Assembly (NCBI GenBank): GCA_016716475.1
Contig: JADJWG010000004.1
Span: 744,001-808,000, forward strand
Origin: Phycisphaerales bacterium
GTDB lineage: Bacteria; Planctomycetota; Phycisphaerae; UBA1845; Fen-1342
Length of the DNA: 64,000 bases
Direction: 5' to 3'
Position numbers and translations under genes: made by a program. How positions within the stretch are numbered: position 1 is the stretch's first letter; each line of letters opens with the position of its first letter. This document shows positions 57,301 through 64,000 of the stretch, piece by piece. A model generated the notes under the pieces. It did not search any database, was not told where the DNA came from, and was given only the letters and a program-made list of their open reading frames with translations.

Positions 57301-58229
57301 AGATTAAGGGGGCAAATTCGCGCGATCCAGCCGGTGCTGGTAGCGCTTGGGTAGCTACCCACGTCGAACCACGTCGCATCCCGACCGAAGACATCACCGG
57401 ACCACACGCGATAGCCAATCCAGTGACCGGGCCAGGGCGTACCGTACGCCGATTTGGAGTACGGATTGCTATCGGATCCCCTTCGAAACTGCCGCACGTC
57501 CTGAATGAAAAGCGACTCCGCAGCGCCAGGCAAGACGACGTCGTAACGTGGCGCCACCGCAGAGCTCATAGTGCGCCGGTATACGTACGCGGCCCCGATC
57601 ATGTCGGCAGTGACACCGCTACGAACGACGAGACGCGCGTTGCCAACAGCCACCGTCAGCAGCGGTGTCCCGTAGTGAAACGCCTCGCTCTCAGCAGGCA
57701 CGTTCAAGAACGTCGCCGTCGTCGGTGCAACGCGCACATGGCGTGTGAACGTTGTTGGACTGCCAGTGCCCAGCTTATACCGGAACTTGAGCACGAAATG
57801 CTGCTGCGCCAGCGTCTTCGTGTTCATGGCGCGGAAGGAAAACCGCTCGGCCGTCAGGGGAGACTGAATCTGGTAGGCCGATGCCTGATCCGTACGATTC
57901 GTCAAATCGATCTCGATGCCCGAAGCATCTACGCCAGAGTACAGCCGCAGCACACTGCGGTCCCACGGCTCGCCCGCGACTGGGTCATGCCACACATAGA
58001 GTGGGTAGGTGCTGTCAATGTTCAGGCTCGAGTAGACCGCCTCGATGTGGCTGATGACCTCACCGTAGCCGATGTCCATCGTGGCTTCGCGCAGCGAATC
58101 AATGGTGCCCCGATAGGGCGCGTTCAGCACATCGTCGCCTTCGACGCCGTGAATCTGGGCCTTTGCAGAGTACCCTATCGCAAGCAGCGAGAAGAGCAGG
58201 GCTGCCAGGTATGCACGTGCGGTGTTCAT
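51381..58229 (-). CDS. Large secreted Rhs/YD-repeat protein with RES-like toxin tip
   Basis: A 2282-aa protein with a signal peptide (MNTARAYLAALLFSLLAIGYSAKA). Residues about 30-330 form a beta-rich N-terminal region. YD repeats fill about 330-1700 (examples YTYDRLGRLTQMV, FVYDADGRLQIRKTYS, YDDFGRVDKRI). A dockerin-like insert lies near 1800-1850, and the Rhs closing motif YVRARFYDPQHGRWFQRDP near 1893. The tip has a helical linker and a final domain (DPKARFGAAFYLAEQPGTAVAEL, residues about 2160-2280) that resembles RES-type NAD-degrading ADP-ribosyltransferase-fold toxins. The start overlaps the preceding gene's stop by one base (TAATG). Expected to be exported and to act as a contact or released toxin. 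No T6SS or Tc genes are nearby. Confidence 0.87.
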   Translation of the reverse strand: MNTARAYLAALLFSLLAIGYSAKAQIHGVEGDDVLNAPYRGTIDSLREATMDIGYGEVISHIEAVYSSLNIDSTYPLYVWHDPVAGEPWDRSVLRLYSGVDASGIEIDLTNRTDQASAYQIQSPLTAERFSFRAMNTKTLAQQHFVLKFRYKLGTGSPTTFTRHVRVAPTTATFLNVPAESEAFHYGTPLLTVAVGNARLVVRSGVTADMIGAAYVYRRTMSSAVAPRYDVVLPGAAESLFIQDVRQFRRGSDSNPYSKSAYGTPWPGHWIGYRVWSGDVFGRDATWFDVGSYPSATSTGWIARICPLNLSATHPAAQQYTYDQNNRVTSIRDGGTPNNTITLTRNPTTGHVESISTSDGRSWAVQSDTEGRVTGIVPTTSGNGARYFKYVNSTDPATMYRITQVRLGAGTGGDPHDPDLGDEIMYKFVYDADGDLREEWRHVDGALRKVVEHVVADDHHRYRKDWFGTGGSSYRLRDFHYENTGDPNRPLAHRLASITTYSEPAGGGTSYTTTFVHQVGQPTDPPNSAGTMVLDHVDLPDGTTVGYEYNSHIGTQSCNFGLRSKAIHTGSSGTLVTYDIDYEFFYSVGSNTRLFYAPRVVRERDGRGAATEIVSDYENGDSDENNDGLKGEDSNHLLRRTGPTITLGYSGTRTPETRYFYYDDSDPDPHVKRVLKRVETDYASGALRDVSYQYDSLLRRTFETVAPGGSALVTEYQYVDDASTQDRIVIDPDDYWTKTQFDPDGRVWKIIRYLSPGGATGNYYQIEHVYDANGRLDQQLVDNKDQSGVAISGETNPIVTEYTYDRLGRLTQMVVDPANIGTTSHFAYNWLGQTTRLYDTSGRGVKRVFDGRGLVEEEIPLAAGQVEVPALTTTFTYDAVGRLRFTDRPTGAQEEIAYDDFGRVDKRIRHPGPDGGATITTDHDYDAASHLTRTYVSEFDGSTTYGLSDTTHQYDEGGFRYETRQRIVAGVDNGTDPITGRSGDPLMQWKFDWAGNVTEERSLGDATTGGQDRVITTTYDDANRVEETTDSESGQTIYARDDRGNVEQLQVKLAGAAYALTDTVYDALSRPTRVTDPEDASGLRHYHERFYDSRGNLRRETAKDSAGTPIQTTIFKYDAAGRMQYQAVLADATRTTLQSRAVDRVVDFVYDADGRLQIRKTYSANSPIALEAATAYDDLGRVEYVYDASLGYTKNLYDAANGRLAAREIRDWLGAGGLRTVTFDYDGHDRIIEQTAAGAAGVGDLVTTLQLDGLNRTIRVTDPKGVTTRTDYDLTGQRVAVVENEGGDELKRSTSYNYNRLNQLITQTAANKASDGTALADQVTHYRYDTLGRLLRAIFPDSSDDPQNAACTDCVRMTYDDAGRMDTRRDQRGLVTSYDYDDRGLLLSRTTGGNVDSFGYDALGRMLSADRGSAQVDRDYTDLGDIDYETQTYAAGTPRTVDYAHDQAGNRTQLTYPNSVAIDYTHTRLNGVKTMDIGGLFDVAYNYQISGVSGGLQPYEGRWPETRRTTTDAAGGNTVYEVGLGFDIHRRSSRQNNRLEVAGSPTTIADYTYTHDLAGNPLTQSTSGMSAFSADDRTFAVDDLDRLIATTYAETAVDEESWFDLLGNREAHIDRARQTFTYGAVNAANEYASIDDNPLTYDAAGNLTVDEDGRQYFYDEFNRLTEVRTSGNAVLVRYTYDALGRRVLSEFSPNDPPNAYTIRYVYDGQRIIEERDGADALTFYHVNGAQYIDERIATYTVTGTRSGEFTYYLAGSNYSVTGRGNSDGSVIERIDFGSGGDFAKGPAGSFAHDAEPDLDIDLADFASLQICFGTTDPTCLDIHDFDLDGVADGVIDIDDFDAFAQCMNGPELPPQPGCAVVPTLRNGTPPPTGTFALHGRPIDVLADGKVLLYVRARFYDPQHGRWFQRDPAGFMGGLNLYESFGSNAIAQTDPLGLFDPELMRYFFELRYGPHASAFLRHLEDRSVFTVSGYQDRWWWWDPDWSVSQWGTAVGTIWIRDALPDWDAAEALFNALNDSDIQWHYRRWMQEQALDAGDLDAYVAAYQEHMRVGLQQGAAFAAMAAELYLAGISVASEGADWVVTISDISAGKANWATAAAFLPLVSAGTVKVVGSSGELLGRFDTGSGAFRALSRQGEELGEAARGFHAARSADVAQSVLRGIDPKYFDPKARFGAAFYLAEQPGTAVAELASRGINATHGIRYALRAQAMRVLDLTDAATAARWGYAGGEISEATIGIGKRAREAGFNVIRFPSVRGEGANLAIFANFDDILVPQMVSPVAP
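52497..53402 (-). repeat. Duplicated Rhs core, copy 2
   Basis: Matches 49905-50810 colinearly. The segments around 53033-53160 are also unchanged between copies. Divergence begins abruptly at both ends, in the tip (left) and beyond the GATGTG at 53390-53395 (right). Confidence 0.9.
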
Positions 58230-59593
58230 TACTTGTCCTCCCCTGCGGTGCTCAGCAGTGCGTCGAGCTCTGCAAGTGTCGGCAGTTCCGGGTACTTCGA
58301 CCGTACCTGCCGGAGTGCGTCCGCTGCGTCTACGAAGTCACGCTTGGCTACTGCCAACCGCACCATCTCAGCCAGCAGCAATGGCTCCCACAGGGCATCG
58401 CCAGGCACCGCGTTTCGCAGGCCCGCCAGTTCCCTCGTCGCCTCGTCGATGTCGCCGCTCTCTCGCAGCAGTTGGATGCGCCGGAAGCCGTCACGCCTGG
58501 CGCGTTCGGCATTCGGTTCCAGGCCTATCGCCACCTGCAGCGCCACGGCTGCCGCGCGCTTCGCATCTCGCGGGGCCGCGGACTCAGCAGCTAGGGCCAG
58601 CGCCAGATCCCGGCCGCACTCCGCTCGCATCTCATTCGACCACGTCGACTGCGTCAGGGCCCATTGTGCCAGTCGCGCCTGCGCCTGTGCGTCACCTCTA
58701 CGTCGCAGCCAGTCCAGGTACAACCGGTACATTCGCTGAGGCGAGTCCGCTGTCGATGCCGCGCTGATCTGTTGCTGGAGGACGTCAATTGGATCCCCCC
58801 CTTCCTGCGCGCCCCAGCGCGCCTCAAGCTCAAGCTGCGCGATCCTCCGCTCAATCGCGGTCGCCCGAGCGCCAGTTACGCCATCTTTGAGCAGAAGCCG
58901 TAACCGACTGACGCCGCCTTGAACGTCGCCGAGCAGTTCGAGATTCTCTGCCGCCAACCAGCGAGCGCGTGCGCCCGTTGCTGTTCCCGCGCCTGCGTCG
59001 GCACAACGATCCCAGGCGCGGGTCGAGGCAACCCAATCGCCAAGGGCCCGATGCAACCAACCCACCCTCAGCAGTGCATCTCGCTTCGTTGTCGCACTGA
59101 CATTCGCGTTACAGATGTATTCGCACACCTGGACCGCTCGTGCCACTTGAGCCCGTTCGACGACGACATCCCCCTTCCAAGCAGGCATGAACTCCGGGCC
59201 GTGAGACGTGCAGCCGAGGCCGCTCCGTTCCGTGTCGAGCGGCGCCAGACTGTCGATCAACCGTAGTGCGACCTGCTCGCTGTACGGGTGATCCGCGCCG
59301 AATTCGTCCAGGAATGTCACGTAGGCCGCAGCGCTCAGCTCGAAGTTGCCGCTTGCAGCACTGGAACGGCCAAGCATGGCCAACAAATCGGCCCGCGTGA
59401 ACCGGCCGCTCTCGTCCTTGGTCAGCTCGGCTTCGACCATCGCCCGCTGCGGGGCGAACGTGCTGAGATCGATCCCCAACTCGCTCGCCTTGAGAGGGCC
59501 TCGATCGTCGGCGCGTGACCAAGCCCCCGTTACACTCAACGCAGCCACTACCACCAACAGGATCGTTGCACTCGGCCAAGGTTTGCATTTCAT
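58229..59593 (-). CDS. Secreted helical-repeat (TPR-like) protein upstream of Rhs
   Basis: A 454-aa protein with a signal peptide (MKCKPWPSATILLVVVAALSVTGAWSRA). The body is helical with TPR-like pairs (AAYVTFLDEFGADHPYSEQVAL, RVGWLHRALGDWVASTRAWDRC, ELLGDVQGGVSRLRLLLKDG, FVDAADALRQVRSKYPELPT). Four or more Cys suggest disulphides (CTSHG, CEYICNANV). Its stop codon and the Rhs start share a base (TAATG), so the two are translated together. It may help fold, secrete or display the Rhs protein. That role is inferred from the coupling. Confidence 0.72.
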   Translation of the reverse strand: MKCKPWPSATILLVVVAALSVTGAWSRADDRGPLKASELGIDLSTFAPQRAMVEAELTKDESGRFTRADLLAMLGRSSAASGNFELSAAAYVTFLDEFGADHPYSEQVALRLIDSLAPLDTERSGLGCTSHGPEFMPAWKGDVVVERAQVARAVQVCEYICNANVSATTKRDALLRVGWLHRALGDWVASTRAWDRCADAGAGTATGARARWLAAENLELLGDVQGGVSRLRLLLKDGVTGARATAIERRIAQLELEARWGAQEGGDPIDVLQQQISAASTADSPQRMYRLYLDWLRRRGDAQAQARLAQWALTQSTWSNEMRAECGRDLALALAAESAAPRDAKRAAAVALQVAIGLEPNAERARRDGFRRIQLLRESGDIDEATRELAGLRNAVPGDALWEPLLLAEMVRLAVAKRDFVDAADALRQVRSKYPELPTLAELDALLSTAGEDK

Positions 59594-59938
59594 CGCGCCA
59601 CCTCCGTTTGCTCTTGCGCCAGCGCTGCCTTGCGGCGGAGACGCTGGTAGGCAGGTTCATCTCGGACGCCCGATAGTCTACCGCGATCCAGCCGGCCATC
59701 CAAGCCAAGATCGCGTTCGTGTTGCGTTACGTCCCCGCGAATCGCGGGCCTTCACCAAGCGGCCCAACCGGGCAGCTCCGGCGGCTCCCGGCTCCGCGGA
59801 CGACGTTGAACCGGTTCGCAGGACGCCGCGAATCGCCATTCTGCCCCGACTCCCGCCCGGCCCTGCCGTTACCGCCAATTCGGGAACGCCCCGATGGCGC
59901 CGAGCGTGATCGAGGGACGCCGTGACCATTCTACCTCG
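59594..59938. other. Divergent intergenic region between Rhs and R-M-like loci
   Basis: This 345-bp stretch separates the start of the Rhs operon (minus) from the XRE gene (plus). Frames here have GC-artefact composition. It should hold the Rhs operon promoter; I saw no clear boxes. Confidence 0.35.
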
Positions 59939-59957
59939 TGACACGGAACTCGTGTCA
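59939..59957. promoter_or_regulatory. Palindrome upstream of the XRE regulator (operator 1)
   Basis: TGACACG-GAACT-CGTGTCA, a perfect 7-bp inverted repeat with a 5-bp centre, 30 bp before the XRE start codon. The size fits a dimeric helix-turn-helix operator. Confidence 0.6.
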
Positions 59958-59964
59958 AGGAAGC

Positions 59965-59985
59965 CTGACCTCAAGATCGGGTCAG
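59965..59985. promoter_or_regulatory. Second inverted repeat next to the XRE start (operator 2)
   Basis: CTGACC-N9-GGTCAG ends one base before the ATG at 59987. It could be a second, weaker operator or an mRNA hairpin that covers the ribosome-binding site. Confidence 0.45.
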
Positions 59986-59986
59986 A

Positions 59987-60232
59987 ATGGCCACGAAGTC
60001 CCAGCACGCCACCTCTTACCGCTCGCTGCCCGCGTTCCTGCGAACGCTGCGGGAAGAGGCGGGCCTGACGCAGCGCGCGCTGGGCAAGCGGCTCCGCAAG
60101 CCGCAGAGCTACGTCTACAATTGCGAAACCGCCAATCGGCGGGTCGACGTGACCGAGTTCCTCGCCTGGGTCAAGGCGTGCCGGACCGATCCTCTACTCG
60201 CCCTCGACCGCTTCATCCGCCGGCGTTTCTGA
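59987..60232 (+). CDS. XRE-family regulator (C-protein-like)
   Basis: An 81-aa single-domain HTH protein: FLRTLREEAGLTQRALGKRL, then KPQSYVYNCETANRRVDVTEFLAW. This is the XRE/Cro fold with the recognition helix at residues about 37-47. The size matches C-proteins of restriction-modification systems. Two palindromes stand directly upstream, so autoregulation is likely. It precedes the methyltransferase gene by 174 bp. Confidence 0.82.
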   Translation: MATKSQHATSYRSLPAFLRTLREEAGLTQRALGKRLRKPQSYVYNCETANRRVDVTEFLAWVKACRTDPLLALDRFIRRRF

Positions 60233-60406
60233 ACGTGCGCGGAGAGCCGAGCGCGTCCACCACGACTCCGCGGGCGATCTCGCTGAGAGCGACCACATTC
60301 TGGAAGTGCGGCCCGGACGTATGTTGCAGCGCTGCCGACCCGCCCCACGCGGACCCGCCAGCCACCGCGTTGACTCTTCGATCAACGCCCGGTACAAGCG
60401 CCCGTT

Positions 60407-62917
60407 ATGGAACTCAGATCCTTCATCCGCGAACGACGGCAGGCCGCGGCGGTATCGCTCCGCGCCCTGGCCCAGGCGGTCGGCTGCGACGTGGCGTACC
60501 TGTCGCGCGTGGAGACGGGTAAGATCGCACCGTCGGACGAGATTCTGGGCAAACTCGCCGCCGCCTTGGTGTGCGACGACGCCGAGCTTCGGCTGCTGGC
60601 GGGCCGGTTGCCCGACCAGCTTCGGGAGGCGCTGGCGAAGCGGCCACACGCCGCCGCGATCGCGCTGCGCGAGCAGCTCGGCTGGGCGGCGGACAATGCC
60701 ATCGCGATCGTGCGACCCCCGACGGTGAGGGCCGGCCAGCCCCGGGCGATCGACGACGGCTTCCCGTTCGAGGAAGTCAGCGACATCGCCGAAGCCGAAA
60801 GCTGGCGCAAGGAGGTATACCGGCCGGTCTACCACCTGCACAAGTGGTGGGCCCAGCGACTGGGATCGGTGTTTCGAGCGGCAATCCTCGCCGCGGCTTT
60901 GCCACGCGGCGAGTCGGTGCTGGATTGGTTCTACCGCCCGACACGGCTCGACGGTCTGACCGTCTTCGACCCCTTCATGGGGAGCGGCACCACGATCGGC
61001 GAGGCGCACAAGCTTGGATGCACGGCGATCGGCCGCGACATCAACCCCGTCGCCTACCGTCTGGTGCGTACGGCGCTGGGACCGATCGACCGGGAGCAGC
61101 TCGCCCGGCACTTCGACTGCCTCAGTCGATCGGTCGCTCCGAAGCTGCAACGGCTGTATCGCAGCACCGATCGACGCGGTCAGCCGTGCGACGTGCTGTA
61201 CTACTTCTGGGTCAAGGTGCTGGACTGCCCGGCATGCGCGGCAGCCGTGGATCTGTTTCCGCGGTACGTGTTTACACGACATGCCATGTCACGCACCGCG
61301 CCGGTGCATTGCCTGTGCCCAGACTGCGGCGCGGTGTTCGCGATCGGGGCACAAGATCAGCGGGCACGCTGCCCGAAGTGCAAGGGGGGGTTCGACCCAC
61401 TCGCCGGCCCCGCGCGCCGCACGACCGCGGTTTGCCGAGCCTGCACGCACGAGTTTCCTCTGGCCGCCACGGCGCGGGCGGCAGGACGCCCTCCCGCACA
61501 TCGGCTCTACGCGAAGCTCGTCTTGCGGCAGAACGGCGAAAAGGAGTACCTGCCAGCCACGCCCGACGACCTTGCGGCTTACGAGCGTGCGTCCGCGCAA
61601 CTGCGTTCGTCGGGCCTGCCGATCCCGCGCGTGCCGATCGAAGCGGGCTACAACACCAAGCAGATTCTCAACTACGGATATCGCTACTGGCACGAGCTGT
61701 TCAACGATCGGCAGCTCCTGGCGCTGGGCACACTGGCCCAAGGCATCCGCGAGTTGCCGGCGGGGGCGGAACGCGACGTGCTGGCGCTCCTGTTCTCCGG
61801 CGTGCTCGAGTTCAACAACATGTTCGCCTCCTACAAGGGCGAGGGGACGGGTGCGGTTCGGCACATGTTCTCGCACCATGTTCTCAAGCCGGAGCGCATG
61901 CCGATCGAGGCGAACGTCTGGGGCACCCCGGCCAGTTCGGGAGCGTTCTCGACGCTGTATCGTTCCCGGGTGCTGCGAGCGATCCACTACCGCGAGGCGC
62001 CGTTCGAGGTCGCGGTGGCGCACGACGGCCGTGCCGCGCGAGGCTCGAAGGTCTTCCGCCTCAGTCCACCCATGGGCGGGCGCGTGTATGACCGCTGGCC
62101 GTCGGCCGGCTTGCCGCCGGGCGCTCTCTATCTCGCTTGTGGCGACTCCGCGCAGACCGACTTGCCGGATGCGAGTGTTGACCTCGTCGTGACCGACCCG
62201 CCCTTTTTCGACAATGTGCACTACTCGGAGCTGGCTGACTTCTTCCATGTGTGGCAGGAGACGCTGTTCGATCGGCGCGGGGGCAAGACGAACGGCACGA
62301 CGCGCGCCGTGGCGGAAGTGCAGGACACCGACCCGGCCGCCTTCGCGACCAAGCTGCGGGCCGTCTTTACGGAGTGCTGCCGCGTGCTGCGCGACGATGG
62401 GCGACTCGTGTTCAGCTACCACCACTCGCGGGAAGAGGGGTGGACCGCACTGGCCGGCGCGATTGCCGGCGCCGGCTTCGCGCTGATCCAGAGCCAACCG
62501 GTGAAGTCCGAGATGTCGGTGGCCGCGCCGAAGAGTCAGGCGAAGGAGCCGATCGATCTCGACGTGCTGCTGGTGTGCGTAAAACGAGGTCGGGACGCGC
62601 GCCAGCGAGCCAAGCCGGCCGCGGCACTTGCCGCCGCACAACGCAGCACCGCCGCGAGCGTCGCGCGGTTCAATAGCGCAGGACGGCGGCTCTCGCGGGG
62701 AGACGTGCGCATTGTCCTGCTGAGCCAACTGCTGGTCGATCTGTCGGCGGGCCGGGATGCACGGGATTTGGAGGACAGCTTCGCAGTCCTCGTTTCCGAC
62801 GCGCAGGCGGTCATCGAGACGGTCTGGGAGTCGCAGGCTGTGGACACGAAACCCGCCGCCTCGTCTCGACAAGAAGGCCGGCAACTCGCGTTGTTCAGCG
62901 ATCCCGAGCAGCCGTAG
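60407..62917 (+). CDS. XRE-fused DNA methyltransferase with zinc ribbons (DUF1156-like)
   Basis: An 836-aa protein. Residues 1-65 form an XRE HTH (FIRERRQAAAVSLRALAQAV, VAYLSRVETGKIAPSDE). Then YRPVYHLHKWWAQRLGSVFR (about 143-162) resembles the DUF1156 methylase start. The AdoMet motif is VFDPFMGSGTTIGEAHKLG (about 186). An insert of zinc-ribbon type follows with CPAC, CPDC, CPKC and CRAC pairs (about 270-355). The catalytic motif IV is VVTDPPFFDNVHYSELADFF (DPPF at about 598), typical of N6-adenine or N4-cytosine enzymes. The C-terminus is helical and ends with QLALFSDPEQP. It likely methylates DNA to protect it from the convergent nuclease, whose gene ends 4 bp away. Confidence 0.85.
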   Translation: MELRSFIRERRQAAAVSLRALAQAVGCDVAYLSRVETGKIAPSDEILGKLAAALVCDDAELRLLAGRLPDQLREALAKRPHAAAIALREQLGWAADNAIAIVRPPTVRAGQPRAIDDGFPFEEVSDIAEAESWRKEVYRPVYHLHKWWAQRLGSVFRAAILAAALPRGESVLDWFYRPTRLDGLTVFDPFMGSGTTIGEAHKLGCTAIGRDINPVAYRLVRTALGPIDREQLARHFDCLSRSVAPKLQRLYRSTDRRGQPCDVLYYFWVKVLDCPACAAAVDLFPRYVFTRHAMSRTAPVHCLCPDCGAVFAIGAQDQRARCPKCKGGFDPLAGPARRTTAVCRACTHEFPLAATARAAGRPPAHRLYAKLVLRQNGEKEYLPATPDDLAAYERASAQLRSSGLPIPRVPIEAGYNTKQILNYGYRYWHELFNDRQLLALGTLAQGIRELPAGAERDVLALLFSGVLEFNNMFASYKGEGTGAVRHMFSHHVLKPERMPIEANVWGTPASSGAFSTLYRSRVLRAIHYREAPFEVAVAHDGRAARGSKVFRLSPPMGGRVYDRWPSAGLPPGALYLACGDSAQTDLPDASVDLVVTDPPFFDNVHYSELADFFHVWQETLFDRRGGKTNGTTRAVAEVQDTDPAAFATKLRAVFTECCRVLRDDGRLVFSYHHSREEGWTALAGAIAGAGFALIQSQPVKSEMSVAAPKSQAKEPIDLDVLLVCVKRGRDARQRAKPAAALAAAQRSTAASVARFNSAGRRLSRGDVRIVLLSQLLVDLSAGRDARDLEDSFAVLVSDAQAVIETVWESQAVDTKPAASSRQEGRQLALFSDPEQP

Positions 62918-62920
62918 CGG

Positions 62921-63655
62921 CTACGCCGCCTCGAACACGTCGAATTCCAGCACGCGCCCGGCGTTTGGCGCGGGGGTCTTCTCTACTTCCGCTTCGCCGC
63001 GCCCGCGCAGCCGGATGCTGTAGCGGTCGATCGTCTCGGCGGCGATCCGGCGCGAGATCCGATGGACCCGCCGGAGGCGAGAATCCGCAAGCTCCCAACC
63101 AGCCGGCACGATCAGTCGCTGGCGGCCGAGCCCGCTCTCGTCAATCGCGATCGGGTGCGGAAAGACGTACATTTTGCGGTTGCGGATGAAGCCGTCCGCG
63201 AACGAACCGAAATCGTGCACCGCGACGTTCAGGTGCTCATCGGCGAGTTCGTGGTCGCAGTTGATCAGATCGCCATGCGCGAGGCTCAGGCTATGCACGG
63301 GCCGATCCTGCCCCCGGCCCTCGTAGAGGCAGAAAACGAGGAACACGTCCCGTCCGAGCTTGCGGCCGGATGGGATCGTGCTGTTGAAGTCGATCGTCGT
63401 GCGTGCGGGGCGGCCATTCGCAAAGGCGAGGGACTTGATCTCGCAGCCGGCGATTTCCGGGTCCGCGCCCACCCAAAAGTCCGGGTAGCTGTTGCGGCCT
63501 TGCTGCTCGAACGGAACGCCGAGCGCGTTCAGCCGATCGATGAACCAGTCCTGGGCGAAGTACTCCTTGTCGTTCGCGCTCCGCGGCCGCATGCAGTCGC
63601 CGGCGCGGCAGGCGCGGACCATCTCGCAGAAGATGTCAACGACAGCGGAACCCAT
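62921..63655 (-). CDS. PD-(D/E)XK nuclease, candidate restriction enzyme
   Basis: A 244-aa protein if started at ATG 63655 (MGSAVVDIFCEMVRACRAGD); an in-frame ATG at 63688 adds 11 residues. The catalytic site is visible: S-Y-P58-D59-F-W and, 12 residues later, C-E72-I-K74, so PD-x12-ExK. Before it, NDKEYFAQDWFIDRLNALGVPFEQQGRNS is a typical helix leading into the nuclease core. The rest is alpha/beta with DVFLVFCLYEGRG. It is convergent with the methyltransferase gene (stop codons 3 bp apart). Together with the XRE gene it looks like a complete type II-like restriction-modification unit. The recognition site is unknown. Confidence 0.8.
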   Translation of the reverse strand: MGSAVVDIFCEMVRACRAGDCMRPRSANDKEYFAQDWFIDRLNALGVPFEQQGRNSYPDFWVGADPEIAGCEIKSLAFANGRPARTTIDFNSTIPSGRKLGRDVFLVFCLYEGRGQDRPVHSLSLAHGDLINCDHELADEHLNVAVHDFGSFADGFIRNRKMYVFPHPIAIDESGLGRQRLIVPAGWELADSRLRRVHRISRRIAAETIDRYSIRLRGRGEAEVEKTPAPNAGRVLEFDVFEAA

Positions 63656-64000
63656 GGCCGAAACGTAGCAGAACGGATGGGCTCGCACAATGCCCGCGCC
63701 TGGCTGTCACACGGCCGGGGTGCCGGGACACGGCGTGTTCGGCGTAGGATTACGGCGACAGTGGGACGCCGTCGCCGGACGGCGGGATGGCGTTGCGGTG
63801 GGCGGGCGTGGGGCCGGCGGCCAGCACCATTGGCAGCGGCTTGACGCTCGCCGGGCCAGCCGCGCCCTCGAACCGTCGCCTGTTAAACGGCCGGAAGCCG
63901 GCGCTCTCACTCTCGGCAGCGGAGAGAGTTCGTATAAGGGTTGCGTTCGGGGATAACATCCGATGTAACCTGTTGCGGATAAATGACTTACGATCGCCCG
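63656..64000. other. Right edge of the window, no gene recognised
   Basis: 345 bp upstream of the nuclease start. The far end (63941-63990) is AT-richer with the similar words GGATAACAT and GGATAAAT. It must carry the nuclease promoter (reading leftward). No coding frame is convincing. Confidence 0.35.

Noticed and set aside
59109..59708. A minus-strand frame that would extend upstream of the TPR-like protein
   Set aside because: It is out of phase with the TPR-like gene, whose signal peptide start at 59593 is convincing.
60233..60406. Protein-like minus-strand text (NVVALSEIARGVVVDALGSP) between the XRE and methyltransferase genes
   Set aside because: No start codon or continuing frame was found; it may be a tiny remnant or chance.
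60571..62091. Open frames overlapping the methyltransferase in other phases
   Set aside because: Arg/Pro-rich artefacts; the methyltransferase frame carries DPFMGSG, CxxC pairs and DPPF.

Overview
The window is high-GC bacterial DNA with densely packed genes. It most likely comes from a member of the Planctomycetota, probably Phycisphaerae-like. The reasons are several secreted proteins ending in the Ca-binding, dockerin-like pattern GDFxGDG...DFDxDGD, a Tat-exported Gfo/Idh/MocA oxidoreductase, CotH-kinase and astacin secreted proteins, DUF2924 and RepB/ParB mobile-element genes, and very large secreted YD-repeat proteins. The assignment rests on gene content only; no rRNA gene is present.

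Region 1 (1-3650) is a decaying mobile element. It has two tandem ParB-like genes (the first frameshifted), an unknown 146-aa partner, a frameshifted gene of homing-endonuclease-associated repeats, and an integrase cut off after its N-terminal domain. The integrase lies 117 bp from the 3' end of a tRNA-Ala gene, the probable attachment site; a tRNA-Phe gene follows.

Region 2 (4000-40500) looks like core chromosome. It holds tatC; secreted and surface proteins (a trimeric-fibre-like protein, an astacin, a CotH/lamin-tail protein and a trypsin-like protease, the last two with dockerin-like ends); a fungal-type cytosine deaminase; clpB; a B12-binding-like protein; and a same-strand group of apbE, an Agl23-like membrane glycosyltransferase, a discoidin protein, a seven-heme membrane cytochrome and a Tat-exported oxidoreductase. 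Then come a GT2, a thiolase, small lipoproteins, der, an Eis-like acetyltransferase, and an operon of a canonical PilT ATPase, a membrane-anchored PilB/GspE-like protein that has lost its ATPase motifs, and a CvpA-like membrane protein.

Region 3 (40944-64000) begins at a tRNA-Asn gene and is largely accessory. A four-gene operon (glycosyltransferase, alpha/beta hydrolase, hexapeptide acyltransferase, unknown) has its last gene split by an IS5-type element; removing the IS and a 2-bp duplication restores the frame. A DUF2924 cluster follows. Next is an Rhs/YD-repeat polymorphic toxin locus read right to left: a TPR-like secreted protein, a 2282-aa Rhs protein with a RES-like toxin tip, an immunity candidate, an orphan Rhs tip carrying a near-identical copy of the core and its own signal peptide, a second immunity candidate, a small membrane protein, an orphan immunity-like gene and a scrap of a displaced toxin end. 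The window ends with a restriction-modification-like cassette: an XRE regulator behind two palindromes, an XRE-methyltransferase fusion with zinc-ribbon insertions, and a convergent PD-(D/E)XK nuclease.

The most novel-looking items are the Rhs locus with dockerin-like modules inside its recombining core, the convergent XRE-methyltransferase/nuclease cassette, and the pseudo-ATPase PilB paralogue encoded next to PilT.
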